From Roseateles terrae (GTDB taxonomy: Bacteria; Pseudomonadota; Gammaproteobacteria; Burkholderiales; Burkholderiaceae_C), in assembly GCF_014192155.1 (NCBI RefSeq), contig NZ_JACHXO010000003.1, positions 536,383 to 600,382 of the forward strand: a stretch of 64,000 nucleotides of DNA, given 5' to 3'. Numbering within the stretch: position 1 is the stretch's first letter; the number at the start of each line of letters is the position of its first letter. The notes under the pieces are model-generated. The model saw nothing but the letters and a program-made list of their open reading frames with translations. It was not told the origin of the DNA and ran no database searches. Position numbers and translations under genes: made by a program. Positions 1 through 12,098 of this stretch are shown here, one piece after another.

Positions 1-1
1 C

Positions 2-691
2 CATCCGTCCCGGCCCGATGCACGGGCCCGTCTCGAGGCAGCGCTGCAAGGCGGCGCGCTGGCCGTCAAATGGCTGCCCAGCGCGATGAACATCGACCTG
101 CGGTCGCCACAGCTGACGCCCTTCTACGACCGGCTCGCCGCCGCCCGCATCCCGCTGATCGTCCACGTGGGGGAGGAGCATGCGGTGCCCGGCGCCGGTC
201 AGCAGGGTCTGGGCAATCCGCTGCATCTGCGCACACCGCTGCGGCACGGCGTGCGGGTGATCGCGGCGCATTGCGCCTCCCTCGGCGACGCCCTCGATCT
301 GGACCTGCCCCGACCGCGCCAGGTCCCGGCCTTCGACCTCTTCGCCCGCCTGATGGACGAGCCGGCATGGCGCGGGCTGCTGCTGGGGGACGTCTCCGCC
401 GTCTTCCAGTTCAACCGTCGGCAGGAGGTCTGGCACACCCTGCTGCGACGGCAGGACTGGCACCCACGCCTGCTGCATGGCTCGGACTATCCGCTGCCAG
501 GGGTGATGCCGCTGGTGCGCCTGCCGCGACTGGTGAAGGCCGGCCTGCTGGACCCGGCAGACGTGCCGCCACTGGAAGCCCTGCGGCGCCAGCATCCGCT
601 GCTGTTTGACCTGGCGCTGAAGCGAAAAGTCCGCTCCGGTGGTCACGCCTTGTTACCGGCGGTCTTTGCCACGTCTCCCCATTTGATGTGA
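2..691 (+). CDS. Amidohydrolase-family metal-dependent hydrolase, 5' end outside the window
   Basis: The frame is open from the left edge and ends at a TGA, so the N-terminal part with the expected HxH metal site is missing. What remains looks like the back half of an amidohydrolase_2 TIM barrel: a VHVGEE strand, an AHCAS strand carrying a probable metal His, and a GSDYP strand with the catalytic Asp near the C-terminus. The family hydrolyses or decarboxylates small cyclic and aromatic substrates; the substrate here cannot be told. The last ~25 residues past the barrel show no recognisable domain. Family assignment is by motif order only. Confidence 0.7.
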   Translation, partial: HPSRPDARARLEAALQGGALAVKWLPSAMNIDLRSPQLTPFYDRLAAARIPLIVHVGEEHAVPGAGQQGLGNPLHLRTPLRHGVRVIAAHCASLGDALDLDLPRPRQVPAFDLFARLMDEPAWRGLLLGDVSAVFQFNRRQEVWHTLLRRQDWHPRLLHGSDYPLPGVMPLVRLPRLVKAGLLDPADVPPLEALRRQHPLLFDLALKRKVRSGGHALLPAVFATSPHLM

Positions 692-863
692 TCGCCCTGG
701 GGTCGCGGTGCGGAGATACTGCCGCCCGACCACCGCGATGACCGGTATCGCGAAGCGCTACCGCGACCGCCGCCAGCTGCTACCGCGCTGGAAATCTGCC
801 GCTGGCGGCGAACCGGCGCCAGAAGATATGTCCATCGCATTGACCCCGACCCAAGGAACTGAC

Positions 864-1331
864 ATGAACCGCATCCAACGTGACACCCAAGCCTGGCGCT
901 ATCAGGTCTGGGCCTCCTTCGGAATCAGCGTGACGCTGTGCGCCACCGGCCTGGCCTATCTGCCGGGTGCCGATCTGGACCGTGCGTTCATGGTGATGGG
1001 CTACGTGTTCTGCCTCTCCACCGGCTTTGCCCTGGCGAAGTTCATCCGCGACAAGCAGAGCGAGCGCAGCGACACCCCCATGTGGGGCGTGGTCGTCTGG
1101 AGCGGCTTTGCCCTGGCCATGGGTCTGACCGCCTGGGGTCTGTGGCGCATGGACATCCAGCCGGTCTGGAAGGCTTACCTGCTGGTGTCCTGGCTCTATC
1201 TGATCTCCAACGTGTTCACCCTGGCCAAGATGCTGCGGGACGCCCACGAGGCCGATCTGATGGAGGCTCGTCTGCATGGCCGCCGTGAAGCCGCCCGGGG
1301 CAGCGTTCCGGAAGTGGATCGCACCGCCTGA
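864..1331 (+). CDS. YiaA/YiaB-type inner-membrane protein
   Basis: A 155-residue protein with about four hydrophobic helices in two pairs (roughly residues 10-50 and 70-120), the layout of the YiaA/YiaB two-helix-repeat family. Function of the family is unknown. The ATG at 864 was chosen because AAGGA lies seven bases upstream and because the N-terminal NRIQRDTQAW stretch leads directly into the first helix; an upstream in-frame ATG at 708 would add an unlikely Arg-rich extension. The C-terminus is charged and probably cytoplasmic. The gene stands alone between the amidohydrolase fragment and an exported protein. Confidence 0.7.
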   Translation: MNRIQRDTQAWRYQVWASFGISVTLCATGLAYLPGADLDRAFMVMGYVFCLSTGFALAKFIRDKQSERSDTPMWGVVVWSGFALAMGLTAWGLWRMDIQPVWKAYLLVSWLYLISNVFTLAKMLRDAHEADLMEARLHGRREAARGSVPEVDRTA

Positions 1332-1397
1332 GTGGGACCCCCGCGCCCGCCACCCCTTTTGACTGCATCGACCTTCACTCTGATCGGATCACCCATC

Positions 1398-1907
1398 ATG
1401 TTCCGCACGACTTTGCCCCGCATGCCTTCGAAGCTGTCGTCCCTGTCGTCCCGCCTGGCCGCCTGTCCGCAGCACCTGCTGCTCTCCGCCGCCCTGGCCG
1501 CGGTCTGCACCCTGATGACGCCCGGGACCGCCTCTGCCCATCGCGAGGCGGGCAGTGAAGCCAGCGCAGCCCTGTCGGCCCTGCCGGTGGCCGTCTCGGT
1601 GGTTGCACCGTCGGTGGTGCTGACCGCAGGCGCTTCGCTGGTGGTGGTGGCCGTCGAGGTCACGGCCGCCGGCACGGTGTGGGTGCTCAAGCGGGTGTCG
1701 GACGGCGTGAAGGTCAGCGTGCGGTTCGCCGGCAAGGTCGTGACCGGCGCCTCGGTCGCTGTTGGCACCGCGGTGACGGTGATCGTGGTGGGAACCGGCG
1801 TGGTGCTGTCCGCCGCCGGGGAGGCCATCGCCTTCATCCCGAATGAGATCGGCGCTTCGCTGATGCACAACGAACGCGTCACCGTGCGGGACCGCGTCAC
1901 CCGGTAA
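1398..1907 (+). CDS. Exported Val/Ala-rich protein of unknown function
   Basis: 169 residues. The N-terminus has basic residues, a hydrophobic core (LLLSAALAAVCTLM) and a TASAHR cleavage region, so it is probably exported through Sec. The mature part is dominated by Val, Ala, Thr and Gly in long hydrophobic beta-prone runs (residues ~50-150) and ends in a short polar tail. I do not recognise a domain. It may be an outer-surface or membrane-associated protein. The start at 1398 gives the best signal peptide; an in-frame start at 1332 would place 22 unlikely residues in front of it. Confidence 0.55.
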   Translation: MFRTTLPRMPSKLSSLSSRLAACPQHLLLSAALAAVCTLMTPGTASAHREAGSEASAALSALPVAVSVVAPSVVLTAGASLVVVAVEVTAAGTVWVLKRVSDGVKVSVRFAGKVVTGASVAVGTAVTVIVVGTGVVLSAAGEAIAFIPNEIGASLMHNERVTVRDRVTR

Positions 1908-1995
1908 ACGTCTTCGCGTCGCCGACGCGCGGGCTTTCCGCTGCAACCGGTGACCGATGCCGCAGTGGCGTACCGGCGTCGCTCTCGTTATCCCG

Positions 1996-2040
1996 TAGAG
2001 CGGCGGGGATGACACCACAGCGCCCCGGTTCGCCGCTCTA
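1996..2040. repeat. 10-bp inverted repeat, possible terminator of the upstream gene
   Basis: TAGAGCGGCG at 1996-2005 is mirrored exactly by CGCCGCTCTA at 2031-2040, with a GC-rich loop that can pair further (GGG against CCC). It sits between an exported protein gene and the LplT-PlsC gene. No clear T tract follows, so termination is a guess; it could equally be a transcript-stabilising hairpin. Confidence 0.5.
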
Positions 2041-2108
2041 ATCGCTGCTGTTTCTCCGTTGCGGACCCCTTTGCGGATCCTTTGACCCCTCTCCAGGACG
2101 AGCCGGCC

Positions 2109-4073
2109 ATGACTCACCCCGCTTCCAGCGATCACGCATCGCACTCCCAGTTCCGCCTGCTCGGTCAGCGCAGGTTCGGCCCGTTCTTCGCCACCCAGCT
2201 GGCGGGGGCCTTCAACGACTCCTTCCTGAAGCAACTGGTCATCCTGCTGGTGACCTTCCATGCGACGGAGTACACAAGCCTGTCCCCCGGCCTGGTGGCC
2301 AATCTGGCCGCGGGGCTGTTCATCCTGCCGTTCGTGCTGTTCTCGGCCTATGCCGGACAGCTGGCCGACCGCTTCGACAAGGCCCGCGTGATCCGTGCGG
2401 TGAAGGCGGCGGAGGTGGCCATCATGATGGTGGCCAGTGCCGGTTTCTACCTGAAGAGCCTGCCGGTGCTGCTGGCATCGATCTTCGCCATGGGCTGCCA
2501 CTCCGCCTTCTTCGGACCGGTGAAGTATTCGCTGCTGCCGCGGGTGCTGGCCAAGGAGGAACTGACCGGCGGCAATGGCCTGCTGGAAATGGGCACCTTC
2601 CTCAGCATCCTGCTCGGCACGCTGGTGGCCGGCGTGATCGCCGCGGTGACGACCAACCCGCTGTGGCTGTCGATCGCGCTGCTGGGCTTCGCGGTGCTGG
2701 GACTGGTGTCCAGCCTCTTCATTCCCGCGACCGGCGAAGCCGCGCCCGATCTGAAGCTGCGATTCAGCGTGGTGTCCGAGACGGTGGCCACGGTGAAGAT
2801 GGGCAAGCGCGAAGGCGAAGGGGTGTGGAACAGCCTGCTGGCCATCTCGTGGTTCTGGTTTGTGGGTGCGGTGGTGCTGTCGCAGATTCCGGCGCTGGGC
2901 AAGGACGTGCTGCATGGCGACACCACGGTGGTGACGGTGCTGCTGGCGACTTTCTCCATCGGCATCGCGGCCGGTTCGCTGCTGTGTGAGCGGCTGTCCG
3001 GACACAAGGTGGAAATCGGCCTGGTGCCGATCGGCTCGATCGGCCTGACGGTCTTCACGGCGGACATGGCCTGGTCCTGCGACCGTTTCGCATCGGCGCT
3101 GCAGACCTTGGGCACGTCGCTGCCGCTGAGCTGGACCCAGTTCCTGGCGACCAGCGGCAGCCTGCGGGTGCTGGCCGATGTGGCGCTGCTGGGGGTGTTC
3201 GGCGGTCTGTTCATCGTGCCGCTGTATGCCTTCGTGCAACTGCGCACCGCGCCGCAGCGCCAGTCGCGCATCATCAGTGCCAACAACATCCTGAATGCGG
3301 TGGCAATGGTGATCGCTGCCGGCATGTCGGCAGGGCTGCTGGCCGCAGGCGTGTCGGTCACCGGGCTGATCCTGGTGTGTGCCGGCTTGAATGCCCTGGT
3401 GGCGCTCTACATCTATCGCACGGTGCCGGAGTTCCTGTGGCGCTTCGTGAGCTGGTTCGTGGTGCACACCCTCTACCGGCTGCGCACCAGCGGCACTCAT
3501 CACATTCCCGAGGAGGGCGCGGCCATCCTGGCCCCGAACCATGTGTCGTATGTGGACGCGCTGGTGCTCAGTGCGCTGTGCCCGCGGCCGATCCGCTTTG
3601 TGATGGATGCCAGCATCTTCCGCGTGCCCGTGCTGTCGTGGCTGTTCCGCCAGGTGAATGCGATTCCGATTGCATCGGCCAAGCGGGAACCCGAGACGCT
3701 GGAGAAGGCCCTGGCCACCGTGGACGCAGCCCTGCGCAACGGCGAGCTGGTCTGTGTGTTCCCGGAAGGCGCACTGACGCGGGACGGGCAGCTGGCAGAG
3801 TTCAAGCCCGGCATCCGGCGCATGCTGGATGCCTGCCCGGTGCCGGTGATTCCGGTGGGACTGGTCGGCCTGTGGGCGTCTGCCTTTGCGCGCAACGGCA
3901 AGTCGGTGGGGGGCCGACTGGCCAGCTTGCGACCGGGACGTCGGCTGGAGGCGCATGTCGGGGCGCCGCTGCCTGCGGAAGTGAGCGTCGAAGAGCTGCG
4001 CAGCAAGGTGCAGGGACTGCTCGGACCGGTGCCACCGATGGGTGAAGTCCGGACCTTCGAGGTGCGGAGCTGA
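2109..4073 (+). CDS. MFS lysophospholipid transporter fused to a 1-acyl-glycerol-3-phosphate acyltransferase
   Basis: A 654-residue two-domain protein. Residues ~15-430 form a 12-helix MFS transporter of the LplT type, with FNDSFLKQL in helix 1 and GQLADRFDK in the first cytoplasmic loop. Residues ~450-650 are a PlsC-type acyltransferase with NHVSYVD (the HX4D catalytic motif) and FPEGALTRDG (glycerophosphate-binding motif). LplT flips lysophospholipids inward and PlsC-like domains re-acylate them, so the protein probably remodels inner-membrane phospholipid. The acyl-ACP synthetase domain present in many longer Aas-type fusions is absent. The ATG at 2109 follows an AGGA stretch. Confidence 0.85.
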   Translation: MTHPASSDHASHSQFRLLGQRRFGPFFATQLAGAFNDSFLKQLVILLVTFHATEYTSLSPGLVANLAAGLFILPFVLFSAYAGQLADRFDKARVIRAVKAAEVAIMMVASAGFYLKSLPVLLASIFAMGCHSAFFGPVKYSLLPRVLAKEELTGGNGLLEMGTFLSILLGTLVAGVIAAVTTNPLWLSIALLGFAVLGLVSSLFIPATGEAAPDLKLRFSVVSETVATVKMGKREGEGVWNSLLAISWFWFVGAVVLSQIPALGKDVLHGDTTVVTVLLATFSIGIAAGSLLCERLSGHKVEIGLVPIGSIGLTVFTADMAWSCDRFASALQTLGTSLPLSWTQFLATSGSLRVLADVALLGVFGGLFIVPLYAFVQLRTAPQRQSRIISANNILNAVAMVIAAGMSAGLLAAGVSVTGLILVCAGLNALVALYIYRTVPEFLWRFVSWFVVHTLYRLRTSGTHHIPEEGAAILAPNHVSYVDALVLSALCPRPIRFVMDASIFRVPVLSWLFRQVNAIPIASAKREPETLEKALATVDAALRNGELVCVFPEGALTRDGQLAEFKPGIRRMLDACPVPVIPVGLVGLWASAFARNGKSVGGRLASLRPGRRLEAHVGAPLPAEVSVEELRSKVQGLLGPVPPMGEVRTFEVRS

Positions 4074-4078
4074 GCGCG

Positions 4079-4606
4079 TCAGGCCTTTTGGCGGGTGTGC
4101 CCCGCCGCGCCTCTTCGCAGCATCCGCCGAATCCTCAACTTGAGCGCACGCGCCGTGCGCCACACGCCGCTGGCCCGCACCCAGGCCAGCAATTCGGTCT
4201 TCCACGTCACCCAGCGGGCGTAGAGACGTCGAAACCAGTCGAGCCGCATCAGCGCCGGCTGGGTCAGTGCAAAGAGGTGGGCCACCACCGCCGTGCCGGC
4301 CACCTTGGCCGCGAGGATCACGCCCACGCCCAACGCCGCGTGACCCCGGCTGATCAGCCACAGCGCCAGCAGCTTGATGGGAATCAAGAACAGGCTCGGC
4401 ACCAGCAGCACCGCCAGCGCGACATACGGAGACAGGCGCCGGACGACCGCTTCCAGCTGCCGGATGACCGGCCACTGGCCGATGCGCGCCATGAAGCGCT
4501 GCAGCGGCTCCCAGCCCCATTCCTCAAAGAGGATGATCAGGGCCAGCACCAGCCGGATCGACCATAACAGTGGGGCCAACAGCATCTTGAGCATGGCGCC
4601 GATCAT
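4079..4606 (-). CDS. Conserved membrane protein of unknown function
   Basis: 175 residues with a hydrophobic N-terminal helix (MLKMLLAPLLWSIRLVLALI), then two or three further helices between residues ~55 and 115, and a strongly basic C-terminal tail. I recognise no catalytic motif. It runs convergent with the LplT-PlsC gene, only five bases separating the two stops, so the two probably share no promoter. The start could also be the internal Met at 4594 (MLKMLL); a GAGGG stretch lies between suitable and too close for either choice. Confidence 0.6.
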   Translation of the reverse strand: MIGAMLKMLLAPLLWSIRLVLALIILFEEWGWEPLQRFMARIGQWPVIRQLEAVVRRLSPYVALAVLLVPSLFLIPIKLLALWLISRGHAALGVGVILAAKVAGTAVVAHLFALTQPALMRLDWFRRLYARWVTWKTELLAWVRASGVWRTARALKLRIRRMLRRGAAGHTRQKA

Positions 4607-4705
4607 CCCTCGCCCGGAACCCCATGCGCAAACTGATGTTTGTCTGCTTTTTGTGCGGGAATTCCTTCAAACGCGGCCCAGCGGAGCCTTTCTCGTTCTT
4701 TTCGC

Positions 4706-4734
4706 TTGCAATTAGTTTGTGTGCGATTTAAATT
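4706..4734 (+). promoter_or_regulatory. Candidate sigma70 promoter of the OhrR-like gene
   Basis: TTGCAA at 4706-4711, a 17-base spacer and TAAATT at 4729-4734 form a plausible -35/-10 pair in a locally AT-rich stretch. The likely transcription start would fall at or next to the ATG at 4742, so the mRNA may be leaderless. AAT/ATT-rich half sites here could also bind the regulator itself. Confidence 0.45.
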
Positions 4735-4741
4735 ATCGTCC

Positions 4742-5284
4742 ATGGCACGCAAGAACACTCCCACCCCCGCGAAGTCGCTCTCCGGCGCCGCTGACGCTGC
4801 GACGGGTGTGACATCGCCCTCGCAGTCCATCGGTGGTTCAGGCGCAGCCTGTGTGCCGCTGGATATCGATGGGCAGCTTTGCTTTGCCGTCTATTCAACG
4901 ATGCTCGGTCTGAACAAGGTCTATCGGGACCTGCTCAAGGACCTGGGCATCACCTACCCGCAATACCTGGTGCTGCTGGTGCTGTGGGAGCGTGACGGGC
5001 TGACCGTTGGCGAGATCAGCGAACGGGTGTTCCTGGACTCCCCCACGCTCACCCCGCTGCTCAAGCGTCTCGAGTCCGCAGGTCTGCTGGTGCGCACCCG
5101 GTCGGCGCAGGATGAACGACAGGTGCTGATCACCCTCACCGAAGAGGGCCGCGCGATGCAACAACGCGCTGCTCATGTGCCGCAATGCGTGGCGGAAGCG
5201 GCTGACACGGATGTCAGCGACATCATCGAACTGCGGGACCGGCTGCTGACGCTCCGTGCCCGCATGGCGGCGAAGTCCGGTTGA
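4742..5284 (+). CDS. MarR-family regulator, OhrR-like redox sensor
   Basis: 180 residues. After a ~35-residue Ser/Ala/Thr-rich extension comes the OhrR signature: [11 protein letters not shown] with the single reactive Cys used to sense organic hydroperoxides, then a winged helix ([25 protein letters not shown] and the DERQV wing). OhrR represses its target until the Cys is oxidised. The usual partner gene ohr is not next to it; the downstream gene is a Tat-exported alpha/beta hydrolase, which could be a target. The ATG at 4742 has no ribosome site and lies just after the -10 hexamer, suggesting leaderless translation. Confidence 0.8.
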   Translation: MARKNTPTPAKSLSGAADAATGVTSPSQSIGGSGAACVPLDIDGQLCFAVYSTMLGLNKVYRDLLKDLGITYPQYLVLLVLWERDGLTVGEISERVFLDSPTLTPLLKRLESAGLLVRTRSAQDERQVLITLTEEGRAMQQRAAHVPQCVAEAADTDVSDIIELRDRLLTLRARMAAKSG

Positions 5285-5539
5285 GCGCGGCCTTCCGCCG
5301 TGCAGTGCTCTGTTTTTCGTCTTTCCGATTCGTCCACTCTTCGCCGCTTGGCCACCTGTCTAACCCGTGATGTCGCCCTTCCGCTCACTCAATATCTCGT
5401 ACACGAAGTAATAGGAAGCTAACAGAATGCCGGCCTATCCCCTCGGTCCCTGACCCTCAAACCCAGCTCATCTCACACCACCCCATGTTTTTCATCCGTC
5501 CATCGCTTGGTTGATGGCCGACTTCACCAGGAGCCTCTC

Positions 5540-6526
5540 ATGTCCCGTATCCACGCCTTCGCCCGTACCTCCCGCCGCCAACTGCTGGCCATCTCCACCC
5601 TTGCCATCGCCGCGGCCAGTGCCATCGCCACGCCGGCGCTGGCTGCCGACACGGCCAAGCACGGAGCCGCCCGCGTGACGGCCGTCCAGCCGTCCGGCAG
5701 CTACATCACCACCAAGGATGGCGTGCAGCTCTACTACAAGGACTGGGGCCCCCGCACCGGTCAGCCCATCGTCTTCAGCCACGGCTGGCCGCTGGACTCC
5801 GACAGCTGGGAATCGCAGATGATCTTCCTGGCCGATCACGGCTACCGCGTGATTGCCCATGACCGTCGCGGTCACGGCCGTTCCAGCCAGCCCTGGGAAG
5901 GCAACGACATGGATCACTATGCCGACGACCTGGCCACCGTCATCGAAACGCTGAACCTGAAGAACGCCGTGCTGGTGGGCTTCTCCACCGGCGGCGGTGA
6001 AGTGGCGCGATACATCGGCCGCCACGGCACGTCCCGCGTGGCCAAGGCGGTGCTGGTGTCGGCGGTCCCGCCGGTCATGGTGAAGTCGGACAAGAATCCG
6101 AACGGCGTGCCCAAGGAGGTCTTCGACGGCCTGCGCGCCGGTCAGCTGGCCAACCGCGCGCAGCTGTACAAGGACATCGCCTCCGGCCCGTTCTACGGCT
6201 TCAACCGTCCGGGTGCGAAGGTGTCACAGGGTCTGATTGACAACTGGTGGCTGCAGGGCATGCTGGGCGGCCACAAGAACACCTATGACTCGATCAAGGC
6301 GTTCTCGGAAACCGACTTCACCGACGACCTGAAGAAGTTCGACAAGCCCACCCTGGTGATCCACGGTGATGACGACCAGATCGTGCCGCTGGACATCTCC
6401 GGACGCGCATCCGCCCGCCTCATCAAGGGCGCGCAGCTGAAGGTGTATGAAGGCGCACCGCACGGCCTGACGGACACCCACAAGGACCGTCTGAATGCCG
6501 ACCTGCTGAGCTTCATTCAGCAGTAA
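5540..6526 (+). CDS. Tat-exported alpha/beta hydrolase of the non-haem chloroperoxidase/arylesterase type
   Basis: 328 residues. The N-terminus has a twin-arginine motif (SRRQLLA) followed by a hydrophobic stretch and an ATPALAAD cleavage site, so the folded enzyme is probably exported by Tat. The mature part is an alpha/beta hydrolase: [10 protein letters not shown] oxyanion region, GFSTGG nucleophile elbow, HGDDDQIVP acid and GAPHGL histidine. This is the pattern of bacterial cofactor-free haloperoxidases, which are perhydrolases/esterases. A CAGGAG ribosome site lies eight bases before the ATG. It follows the OhrR-like regulator by 255 bases, which may hint at peroxide-linked control. Confidence 0.8.
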   Translation: MSRIHAFARTSRRQLLAISTLAIAAASAIATPALAADTAKHGAARVTAVQPSGSYITTKDGVQLYYKDWGPRTGQPIVFSHGWPLDSDSWESQMIFLADHGYRVIAHDRRGHGRSSQPWEGNDMDHYADDLATVIETLNLKNAVLVGFSTGGGEVARYIGRHGTSRVAKAVLVSAVPPVMVKSDKNPNGVPKEVFDGLRAGQLANRAQLYKDIASGPFYGFNRPGAKVSQGLIDNWWLQGMLGGHKNTYDSIKAFSETDFTDDLKKFDKPTLVIHGDDDQIVPLDISGRASARLIKGAQLKVYEGAPHGLTDTHKDRLNADLLSFIQQ

Positions 6527-6535
6527 AGCGCCCAC

Positions 6536-6565
6536 CCGCCTGCACGCGTTCAAGCGTGCGGGCGG
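6536..6565. terminator. Hairpin between convergent hydrolase and tgt genes
   Basis: CCGCCTGCACGC (6536-6547), loop GTTCAA, then GCGTGCGGGCGG (6554-6565): twelve pairs with one G-T wobble. It lies between two convergent stop codons, where a two-way terminator is expected. No strong T tract is present on either strand. Confidence 0.6.
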
Positions 6566-6572
6566 CGCTCGG

Positions 6573-8355
<1,783 letters not shown>

Positions 8356-8376
8356 GGCGGGAGTCGAGCGGCCTAG

Positions 8377-9795
<1,419 letters not shown>

Positions 9796-9834
9796 TTCGT
9801 TGGGCTGGGTGTGGGCCCGGCCCGATCACCCAGG

Positions 9835-9872
9835 AAAAAGGCCGCTGAGCGCAAACTCAACGGCCTTTTTGT
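9835..9872 (+). terminator. Intrinsic terminator of argG
   Basis: AAAAAGGCCG (9835-9844) pairs exactly with CGGCCTTTTT (9861-9870); an inner TGAG/CTCA stem closes the loop. The right arm ends in a T tract, and the left A tract makes it usable on the opposite strand too. Confidence 0.9.
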
Positions 9873-9932
9873 TTGATTGGCTAGGAGGAGGCGCTTCGTA
9901 CGAAGGAAGCAGGGCGGAGAACTCCTGGCGCG

Positions 9933-10622
9933 TCAGCTGCGGCGGCGGGCCAGGAATCCCAGAGCCGCCAGGCCGGCAATCATCAGCGCGTAGGTCTGGG
10001 GTTCCGGAACCGGGCTGATCTGCGGGTTGGTGCGCGGCACGATGTTGGCCACTGCACTCGCAAACTCCACCCGCACGCCGGTGTAGTTGTAGACCGAGTT
10101 GGCATCGTCCGTGACCACGAAACTCAGGGTGTTCACGCCCTGGGTGAAGTAGCTGGTGATGCTGCTGAAATTGGTCCAGCCGGTGTAGCCGTTGCCCTCA
10201 ATGGTCGAGATGGCCTGGCCGTTGAGCAGCAGCACGCCACTGTTGTCCGTCGCCCAGCGGCCCGTGATGGAGGCCGTCGACGCGTCGTAGGCCGACAGGT
10301 CAAAACTCAGGGACCAGCTGACGACACTGTCCGTGGCCGAGCTGTAGTTGGTCTGCTGGTCGTTGCTCAGAATCAGCCACGACGACGATTCGGTGTTCGC
10401 AATCCAGTGCGGGAACGGGTCGGTGTTGCCGGTGCTCACCACGCCATACCCAGTCTGGCCCGAGAAATCGCCACCCGAGACGGTGTAGGTGTAGTTCTTG
10501 TCCGTCTCACCAGCGCTCAGACCGCTGCCGGTATTGACCAGACCCCCAATGGTGTCCGCCATCGCCACACCACCCAGCAAGGTGGCCGCCAGCGCGATAG
10601 GAGTGATTGCAAGCAGCTTCAT
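9933..10622 (-). CDS. PEP-CTERM sorting domain protein
   Basis: 229 residues with an N-terminal signal peptide (LLAITPIALAATLLGGVAMAD), a Ser/Thr/Asn/Tyr-rich beta-type middle that resembles a lectin or carbohydrate-binding sandwich, and a C-terminal tripartite sorting signal: VPEPQTYAL, a hydrophobic helix (MIAGLAALGFLA) and ARRRS. PEP-CTERM proteins are processed by exosortase and attached to or released at the cell surface of bacteria that make extracellular polysaccharide. No exosortase gene is in the window. The start at 10622 gives the best signal peptide; the base composition of the middle is richer in Asn/Thr codons than neighbours. Confidence 0.88.
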   Translation of the reverse strand: MKLLAITPIALAATLLGGVAMADTIGGLVNTGSGLSAGETDKNYTYTVSGGDFSGQTGYGVVSTGNTDPFPHWIANTESSSWLILSNDQQTNYSSATDSVVSWSLSFDLSAYDASTASITGRWATDNSGVLLLNGQAISTIEGNGYTGWTNFSSITSYFTQGVNTLSFVVTDDANSVYNYTGVRVEFASAVANIVPRTNPQISPVPEPQTYALMIAGLAALGFLARRRS

Positions 10623-10939
10623 AGATTCCCGATTGGTCAATGTGTTGGCAACGCGGGCACCGCCCGCCTCCCTCGTCCTCGGCAAGCAAGTGCCGGGCCC
10701 GTTGTCATGGAGCTCATTCTTCCAAAATGTGTGACTTTTTGCTCCCCGCGCACACGGGGGTCAGGCCTCGTCTTTGGTAACGATGAGGTAACGACCGTTG
10801 CTGCAAGGCCGATATTGGGGCGATGGGCGCACCAAACGAGATCTTGGGCACGATGTCGTCCGTGCGATGCACCGCTGCAGGGAAGCGACGAAGTGCAGCA
10901 TGAAGGCCGGCGCTGAAGGTCGGCCCTCCTGGGCGGCTG
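10623..10939. other. 317-bp gap upstream of the PEP-CTERM gene
   Basis: Holds the presumed promoter of the PEP-CTERM gene on the minus strand and the end of queA. The part around 10720-10800 is AT-richer and contains a TGTGTGAC stretch and short GGTAACGA direct repeats (GGTAACGATGAGGTAACGA), but I see no convincing promoter, RNA gene or coding frame. Confidence 0.4.
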
Positions 10940-11980
10940 TCAGGGGCGGCGGTCCAGCAACATCGCGTCGCCATAGCTGAAGAAGCGGTAGCGCTGCTCG
11001 ATGGCATGCTGGTACAGCGCCATGATGGGCTCATAACCGGCCAGGGCCGAGACCAGCATCATGAGCGTGCTCTTGGGCAGGTGGAAGTTGGTGATGAGAC
11101 GGTCCACCACGCGGAACTGGAAGCCCGGGGTGATGAAGATGTCGGTCTCGCGGGCCCCCGCGCGCAACGCACCGCCCACCGCCGCCGACTCCAGCGCGCG
11201 CAGGGTCGTGGTGCCGACCGCGGTCACGCGTCCGCCGGCTGCCTTGCAGCGCTCGATGGCCGCCACCGTCTCTTCAGGCACCTGGAACCACTCGCTGTGC
11301 ATCTTGTGGTCGGCCAGTGAATCCACCCGCACCGGCTGGAAGGTGCCGGCGCCGACATGCAGGGTGACATGCGCCGTCTGGATGCCGCGTGCAGCGAGCC
11401 TCTCCAGCAGCGGCTCGTCAAAGTGAAGCGCAGCCGTCGGGGCGGCGACGGCACCCGGCTCGCGCGCAAAGACGGTCTGGTAGCGCCGGACGTCGTCGGC
11501 CGAGTCGTCGTGCGCGATGTACGGCGGCAGCGGGACGTGGCCGTGCTGCTCCAGCAGCTCGAAGGGGTCTCCGGACAGGCGCAGGTGAAAGAGGCCGTTG
11601 TCCGGACCGCAGCGGCCCAGCACTTCCGCATCAAATGCGTCGGCAAACCGCACCACCGCCCTCGGTTTCGGGCTCTTGCTGGCGCGCATGTGCGCCCAGA
11701 CTTCCTGCGTTCCCGGCAGCACCCGCTCGATCAGCGCCTCCACCGCGCCGCCGCTGGCCTTGGCGCCATACAGCCGCGCCTTGATCACCCGGGTGTTGTT
11801 GAAGACCAGCAGGTCCTTGGGGTCGAGCAGCTCGGGCAGCTCGCGAAAGATGCGGTCCACGGGCGGCTGGGTGCGGCCATCGAGCAGGCGCGAGGCACTG
11901 CGCTCTGCCGCCGGATGCTGGGCGATGAGATCGTCGGGAAGCGCGAAATCGAAATCGCTGACGGTGAAGGTTCGGGACAT
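10940..11980 (-). CDS. queA: S-adenosylmethionine:tRNA ribosyltransferase-isomerase
   Basis: 346 residues. Transfers and rearranges the ribose of SAM onto preQ1-tRNA to give epoxyqueuosine, acting after Tgt. Family blocks are [15 protein letters not shown] at the N-terminus, [24 protein letters not shown], the [18 protein letters not shown] stretch, [14 protein letters not shown] and [16 protein letters not shown]. The start at 11980 ([12 protein letters not shown]) fits the family; the open frame further upstream overlaps recG and is a shadow. It is divergent from recG with about 118 bases between starts. Confidence 0.97.
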   Translation of the reverse strand: MSRTFTVSDFDFALPDDLIAQHPAAERSASRLLDGRTQPPVDRIFRELPELLDPKDLLVFNNTRVIKARLYGAKASGGAVEALIERVLPGTQEVWAHMRASKSPKPRAVVRFADAFDAEVLGRCGPDNGLFHLRLSGDPFELLEQHGHVPLPPYIAHDDSADDVRRYQTVFAREPGAVAAPTAALHFDEPLLERLAARGIQTAHVTLHVGAGTFQPVRVDSLADHKMHSEWFQVPEETVAAIERCKAAGGRVTAVGTTTLRALESAAVGGALRAGARETDIFITPGFQFRVVDRLITNFHLPKSTLMMLVSALAGYEPIMALYQHAIEQRYRFFSYGDAMLLDRRP

Positions 11981-12098
11981 GGAAGACGAGGGCCGGACAG
12001 ACCCGTGCCGATCAGATGAGAAGGCCCGAATTCTCCCATCCGATGCTTTCCCGACGGGACGTCCTGGGTTCGCGAGATCACAGGCAGAATTCCGCTCC

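Noticed and set aside
1389..4520. Minus-strand frame of 1043 codons
   Set aside because: Opposite the LplT-PlsC gene and the exported protein; His/Arg/Gln-rich shadow with no domain.
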